Part shown: piece after piece, positions 26,641-37,400 of the stretch
Layout: each line of letters begins with the position of its first letter
Numbering within the stretch: the stretch's first letter is position 1
Origin: Streptomyces sp. CB02959
GTDB lineage: Bacteria; Actinomycetota; Actinomycetes; Streptomycetales; Streptomycetaceae
Assembly: GCF_002803155.1 (NCBI RefSeq)
Contig: NZ_NNBP01000018.1
Span: 1 to 64,000, forward strand
Direction: 5' to 3'
DNA length: 64,000 nucleotides
Notes under the pieces: generated by a model
The model's input: only the letters and a program-made list of their open reading frames with translations
What the model was told of the DNA's origin: nothing
The model's database searches: none
Translations under genes and position numbers: made by a program

Positions 26641-27918
26641 TCAGGCCCGCGCGGTACGCGACCGGCGGGCCGCCGCGCTCGCCCGCTCCACCAGCCCCAC
26701 CAGGTGGTCGTTGACCAGCTCGGGCCGCTCCAGCATCACCAGGTGCCCGGCGTCCGGAACGCACACCAGCTCGGCGTCGGGCAGCACCTCCGCGATGGTC
26801 CGGCTGTGCTCGGCCGGGGTGATCAGGTCCTCCTCCCCGGCGAGCACCAGCGCGGGCACCGCGTCGTACGCCACCAGCGCCTCGGTCTTGTCATGCACCG
26901 CGAACGCCGGGAAGAACTCGGCGACCACATCGATCGGGGTCGCCTCGATCAGCCGCTCCCCGAACCGCGCGATCGCCGGATCCACGTCCTGGGTGCCGAA
27001 CGAATAGCGCTTGATCAGGCCCGCGAACAGATCGGCGGTGGCCCGCCGGCCCCGCTCGACGATCTCGCTCTGCCGCCCCAGCGCCTTGAGCACCCCCGGC
27101 GCCAGCCAGTGGAACGCCTTCGAGCCCATCGACGGCAGCCCGAAGCCCACCTCGCTCAGCCGGCCCGCCGACGTCCCGATCAGCGCCACACCGACCACCC
27201 GCTCCGCCACGTACTCGGGGAACTGGTCGGCCAGCGCCATCACCGTCATCCCGCCCATGGAGTGCCCGATCAGCACGATCGGCCCCTCGGGCACCGTGGC
27301 GTCCAGCACCGCCTTCAGGTCCCGGCCCAGCAGGTCGATGGTGACCGGTTCGGTCCCGTCGATCTGCCCGTGGCCGCGCGCCGAACGGCCGTGGCTGCGC
27401 TGGTCCCAGTGGACGGTGCGGACCGCGCCGCGCAGCGCGGCGCGCTGGAAGTGCCAGGAGTCCTGGCTCAGGCAGTACCCGTGGCTGAAGACGACCGTGG
27501 GCGCCGGGGACCGCCGCCCCAGGGCCGCCCTCAGCCGCTTATGCAGCCCGCTCCGGGCCTCCTGGGCGGCCCGGACCTCCTTGCCGGCCCGGCCGCCCTT
27601 GGGGCCCTTGGCCGCCGGGCCGTCCACGACCTCGTCGACCTCGTAGTACAGCTCGGTCCCGTCCTCGGCGATCGCCGCTCCCGAGGTGCCGCGCAGCGTG
27701 CCGTACGGGCCCTCCGCGTCCAGCGCCAGCCGGGCCCGGCGGCGCATCCCGCGGCCGACCGTCAGCCGCTCTATGGCCACCCCGGCCGCCGCGCCCGCCG
27801 CGACCACACCGATCGCCAGGCCCGCGAAGCCCGCCTGGCGCCCCGCCTTGGCCCAGTTGCCCGCCGCCTCCGCGGCCGTCTCGACCGCCTGCGCGGCGAC
27901 CTCCGTACCGTCGGTCAT
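26641..27918 (-). CDS. Alpha/beta hydrolase with N-terminal membrane segment
   Basis: The 425-residue protein has an N-terminal hydrophobic segment (AGFAGLAIGVVAAGAAAGVA), a basic linker, and an alpha/beta-hydrolase fold. The catalytic triad is visible: the nucleophile elbow GHSMGG, Asp in AGEEDLITP and His in DAGHLVMLE. SHGYCLSQDSWHFQ forms the oxyanion side. The substrate is unknown; esterase or lipase activity at the membrane is the natural guess. The ATG overlaps the alr stop by four bases (ATGA), so it is translationally coupled to alr. This alr-hydrolase-tsaE order recurs in actinobacteria. Confidence 0.87.
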   Translation of the reverse strand: MTDGTEVAAQAVETAAEAAGNWAKAGRQAGFAGLAIGVVAAGAAAGVAIERLTVGRGMRRRARLALDAEGPYGTLRGTSGAAIAEDGTELYYEVDEVVDGPAAKGPKGGRAGKEVRAAQEARSGLHKRLRAALGRRSPAPTVVFSHGYCLSQDSWHFQRAALRGAVRTVHWDQRSHGRSARGHGQIDGTEPVTIDLLGRDLKAVLDATVPEGPIVLIGHSMGGMTVMALADQFPEYVAERVVGVALIGTSAGRLSEVGFGLPSMGSKAFHWLAPGVLKALGRQSEIVERGRRATADLFAGLIKRYSFGTQDVDPAIARFGERLIEATPIDVVAEFFPAFAVHDKTEALVAYDAVPALVLAGEEDLITPAEHSRTIAEVLPDAELVCVPDAGHLVMLERPELVNDHLVGLVERASAAARRSRTARA

Positions 27919-29114
27919 GCCACGCCCCCCGTCAGCGCCGTGTCGCCCTCGCTCCGGTCCCCGGCCTGCGCCGGCACCTCGCTGTCCACATAGACCCGCG
28001 GTACCCGCTTCCCGATCCGCGTGACGATCTCGTAGCCGATCGTCCCGGCCGCCCGCGCCCAGTCCTCCGCGCTCGGCTCGCCGCGGTCCCCGGGCCCGAA
28101 CAGCACCGCCGGCGCACCGGCCTCGGCGCGGTCCCCGCCCAGGTCGACCACGAACTGGTCCATCGCGATGCGCCCCGCGACCGTCCGCCACTTCCCGGCG
28201 ACCAGCACCGGTCCGGCGCCCGAGGCGTGCCGCGGGACCCCGTCGGCGTACCCCAGCGGGACCAGCGCCAGGGTCGTCTCCCCCGGCGTCGTGTAGTGGT
28301 GCCCGTACGACACCCCGTGCCCGGCCGGCACCCGCTTGACCGACGCCAGCGACGCCTCCAGCGTCATCGCCGGCCGCAGCCCGAAGTCCTCCGGCGTGCC
28401 GAGCTCGGGGCTGGGCGAGACGCCGTAGACGCCGATGCCGGTGCGGACCAGGTCGAAGTGGGCCTCGGGGAGGGTGAGCAGCGCCGGGGTGTTGGCGAGG
28501 TGCCGCACCTCCGGGCGCAGCCCGGCCGCCTCGGCGACCGCCAGCGCCCGGTGGAACTCCGCCAGCTGGGCGGCGATCGACGGGTGCCCTGGCTCGTCGG
28601 CGCAGGCGAAGTGCGACCAGACACCGGCGACCGTGAGCACGCCCTCGGCCTCGGCGGCGCGGGCCGCGGTGGTCAGCTCGGTCCACTCCTCGGGCGGGCA
28701 GCCGTTGCGGCCGAGACCGGTGTCGATCTTGAGGTGCACCCGCGCGGCACGCCCGACGCCGCGCGCCGCGGCCACCACCTCCCGGAGCGCCCACATGCCG
28801 CTCACCGAGACGTCTACGTCCTGCTCGATCGCTCTGCCCCAGGGCCCGCCCGGCGTCCACAGCCAGCACAGCAGCCGGCCGGTGTCACCGGCCGCGCGCA
28901 GTGCCAGCGCCTCCTCGGGCAGCGCCGCGCCCAACCAGGGCGCGCCGGCCTCACGGGCGGCGCGGCCGCAGCGGACCGCGCCGTGTCCGTAGGCATCGGA
29001 CTTGACGACGGCCATCAGCTGCGCCCCTGGGGCACGCTTCCGCAGCGCACGGACGTTCGCCCGCACGGCGGCGAGGTCAATGACGGCACGGGCTCGCATC
29101 GCTGTCTCGTTCAT
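27915..29114 (-). CDS. alr: Alanine racemase
   Basis: The 399-residue PLP enzyme interconverts L- and D-alanine for peptidoglycan. The PLP lysine is in VVKSDAYGHG near the N-terminus, and the second catalytic base Tyr is in VSYGHHYTT. RIAMDQFVVDL and GPGDRGEPSAEDWA are family features. The ATG at 29114 is preceded by a very close GAGGGGG; an ATG five codons later is an alternative. It heads the alr-hydrolase-tsaE unit, 146 bp after nnr. Confidence 0.95.
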   Translation of the reverse strand: MNETAMRARAVIDLAAVRANVRALRKRAPGAQLMAVVKSDAYGHGAVRCGRAAREAGAPWLGAALPEEALALRAAGDTGRLLCWLWTPGGPWGRAIEQDVDVSVSGMWALREVVAAARGVGRAARVHLKIDTGLGRNGCPPEEWTELTTAARAAEAEGVLTVAGVWSHFACADEPGHPSIAAQLAEFHRALAVAEAAGLRPEVRHLANTPALLTLPEAHFDLVRTGIGVYGVSPSPELGTPEDFGLRPAMTLEASLASVKRVPAGHGVSYGHHYTTPGETTLALVPLGYADGVPRHASGAGPVLVAGKWRTVAGRIAMDQFVVDLGGDRAEAGAPAVLFGPGDRGEPSAEDWARAAGTIGYEIVTRIGKRVPRVYVDSEVPAQAGDRSEGDTALTGGVA

Positions 29115-29260
29115 CCCCCTCAGTGTCGCAGGCGAGGCGCCGCGCCGACCGCGTTCCCACGTTGTGGTCGGGGTGGCTTCGCATTCCGCCGGTCCCCGCG
29201 GGGGCCGGCGGGCCCGCCGCGGGGGCGTTCCGGCCGCCGCCGCGGCCCCCGCACAGGCCG

Positions 29261-30691
29261 TCAGGACAGCACGTTCTCCCAGGCCGCCCCCAACGCACCC
29301 GCCACGTCCGACGCCACGATCGGCTCCCCGTGCCGCCCGGCCGCCCGCCGCCCCGCGAGGCCGTGCAGATAGGCGCCCACCGAGCCCGCGTCGCGCGGGG
29401 CGAGGCCCGCGGCCAGCAGCGCCCCGGTCAGGCCGGAGAGCACGTCCCCGCTGCCGGCCGTCGCCAGCCAGCCCGTCCCGGTGGGATTGACCCGTACCGG
29501 AACGCTTGCGTCCGGATCAGCCACCACCGTCGTCGAACCCTTCAGCAGCACCGTCGCCCCGTACCGCCCCGCCAACTCCCGCACCGACTCCAGCCGCGCC
29601 GCCTCGACCTCCGCGCGCCCGCGCCCCAGCAGCGCCGCCGCCTCCCCGGCGTGCGGCGTCAGCAGGGTCCCGGCCGCCCGCCGCCGCACCTGATCGGGCG
29701 TCAGGAAACGCAGCCCGTCCGCGTCCACCAGCACCGGGACGTCCGCCGCCAGCACCTCGTCCAGCGCCCCCGCCTCGTCGCCGATCCCCGGCCCGATCAC
29801 CCACGACTGGACCCGGCCGGCCTTCCCCGGCGGACCGGTGTGCACCAGCGTCTCCGGGAACCGCGCCAGCACCGCGTCCACCGCCGGCCCCACGTACCGC
29901 ACCGCCCCGGCGCCGCCCCGCAGCGCGCCGGCCACCGCCAGCACCGCCGCCCCCGGATAGCGCGCCGACCCGGCGACCACCCCGACCACGCCCCGCCGGT
30001 ACTTGTCGCTCTCCGCGGCCGGCCGCGGCAACAGCTCCGCCACGTCCGCGTGCTGGAGTGCCTCCACGACGGCGGTGGCCGGCGGGCGCAGGCCGATGTC
30101 GACCAGCCGGAGCGCCCCGGCCCGCTCGCGCGCCGGATCGATCAGCAGCCCCGGCTTGTACGCGCCGAACGTGACGGTCGCGTCCGCCCGTACGGCGTCG
30201 CCGGGCACCTCGCCGGTGTCCGCGTCCACCCCGCTCGGCAGGTCGACCGCCACCACGATCGCCGCGTCCCGGGCCGCGCGGGCGAGCCGGGCGGCCTCCG
30301 GGCGCAGCCCGCCGCGGCCGCCGATGCCGACGATGCCGTCCATCACCAGATCGGTCCGCCCGAGGTCGCGGAGCGGGTCGGCCGACACCCGGCCGCCGGC
30401 CGCGCGCAGCGCCGCCAGGCCGCCGGCGTGGGCCCGCTCGGGCGCGAGCAGCACCGCGGCCACCCCGGCGCCGCGGCGCGCCAGCCGGGCACCGGCGTAC
30501 AGCGCGTCCCCGCCGTTGTCGCCGCTGCCCACCAGCAGCACCACCCGGGAGCCGTACACCCGGCCCAGCAACTCCGCGCAGGCGACGGCCAGTCCGGCCG
30601 CCGCCCGCTGCATCAGGGCCCCCTCGGGCAACCGGGCCATCAGCTCCTGCTCGGCGGCCCGCACGGTCTTCACGCTGTAGGCAGTCCTCAT
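29261..30691 (-). CDS. nnr: Bifunctional NAD(P)H-hydrate epimerase/dehydratase
   Basis: The 476-residue repair enzyme restores damaged NAD(P)HX. The N-terminal YjeF_N domain (epimerase, about 1-210) has GSGDNGGDALYAGARLARRG. The C-terminal YjeF_C domain (ADP-dependent dehydratase, ribokinase-like, about 220-476) has LLTPHAGEAAALLG and TAGSGDVLSGLTGALLAAGL with the catalytic Asp. Both domains look intact. It lies between acpS and alr on the same strand, as in other actinobacteria. Confidence 0.94.
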   Translation of the reverse strand: MRTAYSVKTVRAAEQELMARLPEGALMQRAAAGLAVACAELLGRVYGSRVVLLVGSGDNGGDALYAGARLARRGAGVAAVLLAPERAHAGGLAALRAAGGRVSADPLRDLGRTDLVMDGIVGIGGRGGLRPEAARLARAARDAAIVVAVDLPSGVDADTGEVPGDAVRADATVTFGAYKPGLLIDPARERAGALRLVDIGLRPPATAVVEALQHADVAELLPRPAAESDKYRRGVVGVVAGSARYPGAAVLAVAGALRGGAGAVRYVGPAVDAVLARFPETLVHTGPPGKAGRVQSWVIGPGIGDEAGALDEVLAADVPVLVDADGLRFLTPDQVRRRAAGTLLTPHAGEAAALLGRGRAEVEAARLESVRELAGRYGATVLLKGSTTVVADPDASVPVRVNPTGTGWLATAGSGDVLSGLTGALLAAGLAPRDAGSVGAYLHGLAGRRAAGRHGEPIVASDVAGALGAAWENVLS

Positions 30692-30808
30692 GCGGCCAGT
30701 GTCACACCGGGGCGCGGCGGGAGCGGGAGCGCACGCCCTCCGCGGGCCGCCCGTACACCGGATGACACCGGCTCAGCACCCGGCCGCCGCGCGGGGACGC
30801 CGGGGCGG

Positions 30809-31177
30809 CTACCCCTCCGCGACCACCACCGCCGAGGCGACCCCGGCATCGTGACTGAGCGACACGTGCCAGGACCGCACGCCGAGTTCCGCGGCGCGGG
30901 CCGCGACCGTGCCGCGGACCCGCAGCCGCGGCTGCCCGGTGTCCTCGACGTACACCTCGGCGTCCGTCCAGCGCAGACCGCCCGGCGCGCCCAGCGCCTT
31001 GGCCACCGCCTCCTTGGCGGCGAACCGGGCCGCCAAGGAGGCGATCCCCCTCCGTTCACCGCTCGACAGGTTCAACTCCGTCTCGCTGAACAGCCGGTGC
31101 GCCAGCTCCGGCGTCCGCCGCAGCGCCGCGTCGAACCGGTCGATCTCCGCCACGTCGATCCCAACCCCGATGATCAC
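30809..31177 (-). CDS. acpS: Holo-acyl carrier protein synthase
   Basis: The 122-residue enzyme attaches the 4'-phosphopantetheine arm of CoA to acyl carrier proteins of fatty-acid and polyketide synthesis. Magnesium-binding residues are seen in GIDVAEIDRF (Asp) and FAAKEAVAKALG (Glu), and SWHVSLSHD is the C-terminal family motif. ATG starts five bases after the glmS stop, so it is coupled to glmS. Confidence 0.95.
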   Translation of the reverse strand: MIIGVGIDVAEIDRFDAALRRTPELAHRLFSETELNLSSGERRGIASLAARFAAKEAVAKALGAPGGLRWTDAEVYVEDTGQPRLRVRGTVAARAAELGVRSWHVSLSHDAGVASAVVVAEG

Positions 31178-31181
31178 CAGC

Positions 31182-33029
<1,848 letters not shown>

Positions 33030-33054
33030 GGGGGCAGCCTACGCCGGGGCCTTC

Positions 33055-33312
33055 TCAATACCCGCGAGCTATCCGGTCCCGCGCCTCCCGGACCCGTTCG
33101 AGGAGTTCCTCGTCGGCCTCCGGGTCGGCGCCCGGCTCGTAGCGGTCCAGGAAGTCCGCCAGGTCCTCCCCGAGGTCCTCGTCGGGCAGCTCCTCGGCGA
33201 GTTCGGCGTGGACCCGGGCCTCGAAGCCGTCCGCCGCGGACCGCGCGCCCGCCGCCCGGAGGCGCCGTTCCCCGGCCCGCCCGCGCAGCAGTTCCACCAG
33301 GCGTGCTCGCAC
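33055..33312 (-). CDS. Small acidic hypothetical protein, 85 aa
   Basis: No function is recognised. The product is a highly charged helical protein with a basic N-terminus (RARLVELLRGRAGERRLR) and an acidic body (ELAEELPDEDLGEDLADFLD), probably soluble. The GTG at 33312 follows AGGGGGG and is preferred over more distant codons. It ends 25 bp before glmS and should be the first gene of a unit with glmS, acpS and nnr. The divergent neighbour is coaA. Confidence 0.72.
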   Translation of the reverse strand: MRARLVELLRGRAGERRLRAAGARSAADGFEARVHAELAEELPDEDLGEDLADFLDRYEPGADPEADEELLERVREARDRIARGY

Positions 33313-33475
33313 GCCACCCCCCTGTGTCCACACGGCGCACCCCTGGCGCCGCCCCCGGTCACCGACCGTACCGGGCACCGCCCCGCGGGGTACAGAGGCG
33401 CAGGTCCGGCCGGACCCGGCCGCCGCACCGCCACCCCGCCGCGGACCGCCCGCACCCACCCCGGAGAATGACCCC

Positions 33476-34465
33476 GTGCCCCTGACGACGGATCCGCAGC
33501 AACGACGCCGCTCCGACAGTTCGCCGTACGTCGACCTGACGCGCGCCGAGTGGAGCGCCCTACGGGAGAAGACCCCGCTGCCGCTCACCGCCGAGGAGGT
33601 CGAACGGCTCCGCGGCCTGGGCGACGTCATCGACCTCGACGAGGTCCGCGACGTCTACCTCCCGCTCTCCCGGCTGCTCAACCTCTACGTCGGCGCCACC
33701 AGCAACCTGCGCGGCGCCCTCAACACCTTCCTCGACGACACCGGCAACGGCCACGGCTCCCAGCCCGGCACCCCGTTCGTCATAGGCGTCGCGGGCAGCG
33801 TCGCGGTCGGCAAGTCCACCACCGCCCGGCTCCTCAAGGCGCTGCTGGCCCGCTGGCCCGAGCACCCGCGCGTCGAGCGGGTCACCACCGACGGCTTCCT
33901 CTTCCCCAACGCCGAACTCCACCGCCGCGGGCTGATGTCCCGCAAGGGCTTCCCGGAGTCCTACGACCGCCGGGCGCTGACCCGCTTCGTCGCGGACGTG
34001 AAGTCCGGCAAGGCGAAGGTCACCGCGCCCGTCTACTCGCACCTGATCTACGACATCGTGCCCGGCGAGCAGCTGACCGTGCACCGCCCCGACATCCTCA
34101 TCGTCGAGGGCCTCAACGTCCTCCAGCCGGCCCTGCCCGGCAAGGACGGCCGCACCCGGCTGGGCCTCGCCGACTTCTTCGACTTCTCGGTCTACGTGGA
34201 CGCCCGCACCGAGGACATCGAGCGCTGGTACCTCAGCCGGTTCCGCAAGCTGCGCGAGACCGCCTTCCAGGACCCGTCCTCGTACTTCCGCAAGTACACC
34301 CAGGTCTCCGAGGAGGAGGCACTGGACTACGCCCGCACGATGTGGCGCACCATCAACCGGCCCAACCTGGAGCAGAACGTGGCCCCCAACCGCGGCCGCG
34401 CCAACCTGGTCCTCCGCAAGGGCCCGGACCACAAGGTGCAGCGGCTGTCGCTGCGGAAGCTCTAG
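33476..34465 (+). CDS. coaA: Type I pantothenate kinase
   Basis: The 329-residue enzyme phosphorylates pantothenate with ATP, the first and regulated step of CoA synthesis. The P-loop is GVAGSVAVGKSTTARLL; TTDGFLFPN, RKGFPESYDRR and EGLNVLQP are further family blocks. GTG at 33476 follows GGAG. It is the only plus-strand gene between nnr and the ribosomal region apart from the one beside rplM, and it converges on glmM. Confidence 0.96.
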   Translation: MPLTTDPQQRRRSDSSPYVDLTRAEWSALREKTPLPLTAEEVERLRGLGDVIDLDEVRDVYLPLSRLLNLYVGATSNLRGALNTFLDDTGNGHGSQPGTPFVIGVAGSVAVGKSTTARLLKALLARWPEHPRVERVTTDGFLFPNAELHRRGLMSRKGFPESYDRRALTRFVADVKSGKAKVTAPVYSHLIYDIVPGEQLTVHRPDILIVEGLNVLQPALPGKDGRTRLGLADFFDFSVYVDARTEDIERWYLSRFRKLRETAFQDPSSYFRKYTQVSEEEALDYARTMWRTINRPNLEQNVAPNRGRANLVLRKGPDHKVQRLSLRKL

Positions 34466-34471
34466 ACACCG

Positions 34472-34525
34472 CGGCGGGGCCGCCCCGGACGGCAGTCGCA
34501 CTGCCGTCCACGGGCGGCCCCGCCG
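34472..34525. terminator. Long bidirectional terminator coaA / glmM
   Basis: A 14-bp outer stem (34472-34485 with 34512-34525) and a 10-bp inner stem (34487-34496 with 34500-34509) stack around a CGC loop, with only a 1 x 2 internal loop. It fills the gap between the two convergent stop codons. Confidence 0.88.
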
Positions 34526-34537
34526 CCGTGGACTCCG

Positions 34538-35896
34538 TTAGCCCAGCGCGGACTTGACCGCGTCGGCGAGCCGCTGCGCGACCGCCCGCGCCTGCTCGAT
34601 GTCGGCCGCCTCGACCATCACCCGGACCAGCGGCTCGGTGCCGGAGGGCCGCAGCAGCACCCGCCCGGTCGCGCCCAGCTCCCGCTCCGCCTCGGCGACC
34701 GCCGAGGCCACCTCGGCGGAGCTGCCCACCCGCGCCTTGTCGACGTCGGGGACGTTGATGAGGATCTGCGGCAGCCGCTCCATCACGCCCGCCAGCTCGG
34801 CCAGCGACCGGCCGGTCGCCGCGACCCGGGCCGCCAGCATCAGACCGGTGAGCGTCCCGTCACCGGTCGTGGCGTGGTCCAGCACGATGACGTGCCCGGA
34901 CTGCTCGCCGCCCAGCGCGTAGCCGTGCGCCTTCATCTCCTCCAGGACGTACCGGTCGCCGACCCCGGTCTGCACGAAGCCGATGCCCTCGCGCTCCATC
35001 GCCAGCTTGAAGCCCAGGTTGGACATGACGGTGGCGACGACGGTGTTCTTGCGCAGCGTCCCGGCCTCGCGCATCCCGAGCGCCAGGACGGCCAGGATCT
35101 GGTCGCCGTCGACCTCGTTGCCGGCGTGGTCCACGGCCAGGCAGCGGTCCGCGTCGCCGTCGTGGGCGACACCCAGGGCGGCGCCGTGCTCGACGACGGC
35201 GGCCCGGAGCTTTTCGAGGTGCGTGGAGCCGCAGCCGTCGTTGATGTTCAGCCCGTCCGGCTCGGTGCCGATGGTGACGACCTCGGCACCGGCCCGCGCG
35301 AACGCCTCCGGCGAGACCCGGGCGGCCGCACCGTGCGCCCCGTCGATGACGATGGTCAGCCCGTCCAGGCGGTTGGGCAGCACGCCGACCAGGTGCGCGA
35401 CGTACTTGTCGAAGCCCTCGTCGTAGTCGGTGACCCGGCCCACGCCGGCACCGGTCGGCCGCTCCCACGGCTCACCGGCGCTGTGCCCGCGGTAGGTCTC
35501 CTCGATCCGGTCCTCCAGCTCGTCGGCGAGCTTGTGCCCGCCGCGGGCGAAGAACTTGATGCCGTTGTCGGGCATCGGGTTGTGGCTGGCGGACAGCATC
35601 ACACCCAGGTCGGCGCCGAGCGCCCCGGTCAGGTAGGCCACCGCCGGGGTCGGCAGCACGCCCACCCGGAGCACGTCCACACCGGCACTGGCCAGGCCGG
35701 CGACCACCGCAGCCTCCAGGAACTCCCCCGACGCCCGCGGATCGCGTCCGACCACGGCCACCGGCCGGTGTCCTTCGAACGTCCCCGCCTCGGCCAGCAC
35801 GTGAGCCGCCGCGACCGACAGGCCGAGCGCCAGCTCCGCCGTCAAGTCCGCGTTGGCGACGCCGCGCACACCGTCTGTGCCGAAGAGTCGTGCCAC
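34538..35896 (-). CDS. glmM: Phosphoglucosamine mutase
   Basis: The 452-residue enzyme converts glucosamine 6-phosphate to glucosamine 1-phosphate. The phosphoserine is in MLSASHNPMPDNGIKFF; the Mg-binding loop is HDGDADRCLAVD, the sugar-binding segment is GGEQSGHVI, and the phosphate-binding RPSGTEPLVRVM is near the end. GTG at 35896 follows GGAGGA, and the N-terminus ARLFGTDGVRG is standard. It is downstream of rplM-rpsI but behind a terminator. Confidence 0.96.
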   Translation of the reverse strand: MARLFGTDGVRGVANADLTAELALGLSVAAAHVLAEAGTFEGHRPVAVVGRDPRASGEFLEAAVVAGLASAGVDVLRVGVLPTPAVAYLTGALGADLGVMLSASHNPMPDNGIKFFARGGHKLADELEDRIEETYRGHSAGEPWERPTGAGVGRVTDYDEGFDKYVAHLVGVLPNRLDGLTIVIDGAHGAAARVSPEAFARAGAEVVTIGTEPDGLNINDGCGSTHLEKLRAAVVEHGAALGVAHDGDADRCLAVDHAGNEVDGDQILAVLALGMREAGTLRKNTVVATVMSNLGFKLAMEREGIGFVQTGVGDRYVLEEMKAHGYALGGEQSGHVIVLDHATTGDGTLTGLMLAARVAATGRSLAELAGVMERLPQILINVPDVDKARVGSSAEVASAVAEAERELGATGRVLLRPSGTEPLVRVMVEAADIEQARAVAQRLADAVKSALG

Positions 35897-35968
35897 TGGT
35901 GTCCTCCGAAGTAGATGAGCTGTGACCGGGGCTTGGATTCCAGGTATACGCCGCCGGTCCCCGAAAGC

Positions 35969-36008
35969 CGAACGCCCCGGCAGCACGGAAGTGCCACCGG
36001 GGCGTTCG
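35969..36008 (-). terminator. Terminator of rplM-rpsI operon
   Basis: CGAACGCCCCGG (35969-35980) pairs with CCGGGGCGTTCG (35997-36008). The loop itself contains GCAC/GTGC, extending the hairpin. It starts 28 bases after the rpsI stop. Confidence 0.8.
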
Positions 36009-36036
36009 ACAAGGGCTGCCTGCGTGCAGCGCGCGA

Positions 36037-36549
36037 TTAGCGCTTGCTGTACTGCGGAGCCTTGCGGGCCTTCTTGAGACCGGCCTTCTTGCGCTCGACC
36101 GCACGGTCGTCACGCTTGAGGAACCCGGCCTTCTTCAGGGCGGGACGGTTCGCGTCCACGTCCGCCTCGTTCAGCGCACGGGCCACGCCCAGGCGCAGCG
36201 CACCGGCCTGGCCGGAGATGCCGCCGCCGGAGATGCGGGCGATGACGTCGTAGCGGTTGTCCAGCTCGAGCACCTTGAAGGGCTCGTTGACTTCCTGCTG
36301 GTGCACCTTGTTGGGGAAGTAGCCCTCAAGGGTGCGGCCGTTGATCTTCCACTGGCCGGTGCCCGGGACGATCCGGACGCGGGCGATGGCGTTCTTGCGA
36401 CGGCCCAGGCCGGCGGCCGGCTGCGGCTCGCCGAAGCGGGACGCGAGGGACTCGGAGGTGTACTCACCCTCCAGCGGAACCTCGGTCTCGGTGGTGTACT
36501 CCTCGACCTCAACCTCGTCCAGCGGGGTCTCGGGGGTGGTCTCAGCCAC
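36037..36549 (-). CDS. rpsI: 30S ribosomal protein S9
   Basis: This 170-residue S9 (uS9) contacts the anticodon of P-site tRNA through its basic C-terminus, here KKARKAPQYSKR. The conserved core starts near residue 45 (AAGLGRRKNAIARVRI). The first 40 residues are an acidic, Thr/Glu-rich extension (about 13 acidic residues) that makes the protein longer than the about 130-residue E. coli form. GTG start. It lies 44 bp after rplM in the usual rplM-rpsI pair. Confidence 0.97.
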   Translation of the reverse strand: MAETTPETPLDEVEVEEYTTETEVPLEGEYTSESLASRFGEPQPAAGLGRRKNAIARVRIVPGTGQWKINGRTLEGYFPNKVHQQEVNEPFKVLELDNRYDVIARISGGGISGQAGALRLGVARALNEADVDANRPALKKAGFLKRDDRAVERKKAGLKKARKAPQYSKR

Positions 36550-36593
36550 GATGCTCCTTAAGAATTCTCTGTCGTCTTAGGGGGTGGCCGGAC

Positions 36594-37037
36594 TTACTGC
36601 GCGACCTGGGTGATCTCGAACGGGACCGGCTGCTGCGCAGCGTGCGGGTGCTCGGCGCCCGCGTAGACCTTCAGCTTCGAGAGCATCTGACGGCCGAGGG
36701 TGTTCTTGGGGAGCATGCCCTTGATGGCCTTCTCGACGGCCTTCTCGGGGTTCTTGGCCAGCAGCTCGTCGTAACGGACGGAGCGCAGACCACCCGGGTA
36801 GCCGGAGTGGCGGTAGGCCATCTTCTGGGTGCGCTTGTTGCCGGAGAGGTGCACCTTGTCGGCGTTGATGATGATGACGAAGTCACCGGTGTCAACGTGA
36901 GGGGCGTAAACCGGCTTGTGCTTACCCCGGAGGAGGGATGCAGTCTGGCTGGCCAGACGGCCCAGGACGACGTCCTGCGCGTCAATGATGTGCCACTGGC
37001 GCTGAACATCGCCGGGCTTGGGGCTGAACGTACGCAC
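36594..37037 (-). CDS. rplM: 50S ribosomal protein L13
   Basis: This 147-residue L13 (uL13) is an early assembly protein of the large subunit. Core motifs are RQWHIIDAQDVVLGRLAS, YAPHVDTGDFVIIINADK and GMLPKNTLGRQML. GTG start. It is first in the rplM-rpsI operon, behind a leader of about 200 nt and a recognisable promoter. Confidence 0.97.
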   Translation of the reverse strand: MRTFSPKPGDVQRQWHIIDAQDVVLGRLASQTASLLRGKHKPVYAPHVDTGDFVIIINADKVHLSGNKRTQKMAYRHSGYPGGLRSVRYDELLAKNPEKAVEKAIKGMLPKNTLGRQMLSKLKVYAGAEHPHAAQQPVPFEITQVAQ

Positions 37038-37244
37038 GTCTTAGCCTTCGCTTCGTGAGTTGGGGTATCCCCAGGTCCATGGGACCACGGGGAAGGGTCC
37101 TGTACTGGCACCGCGACTGCTCACACAGTGAGGTGGCACTACGGGCGACGCAACCCGATCGTCCACCGCTGGTCAGCGACTCGGCTAGCCGGCGTAAGGC
37201 CCCTCACGTGAGATAGAGCAAGCCCATACGCATAACGAACCAGC

Positions 37245-37274
37245 AGGATACTGACCCAACCCCGTACGGGTCAA
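37245..37274 (-). promoter_or_regulatory. rplM-rpsI promoter
   Basis: On the minus strand TTGACC (37274-37269), an 18-nt spacer and TATCCT (37250-37245) match the vegetative consensus. The predicted start near 37238 leaves a 200-nt untranslated leader with small inverted repeats (such as GCTGGTCAGC). The 363-bp gap 37038-37400 contains this leader and, on the other side, the unassigned promoter of the plus-strand gene. Confidence 0.65.
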
Positions 37275-37400
37275 AACGCGCCCCGGACAGGCGTGCGGGC
37301 GCGTCCCCGCCACCGCACCGACGATCACGGTTCCGCACCGGCCCCGACGGGATCCGCTCCCCCCGCCACACCGCAGGCTCCGCCCATTAGGATGCGCGGC

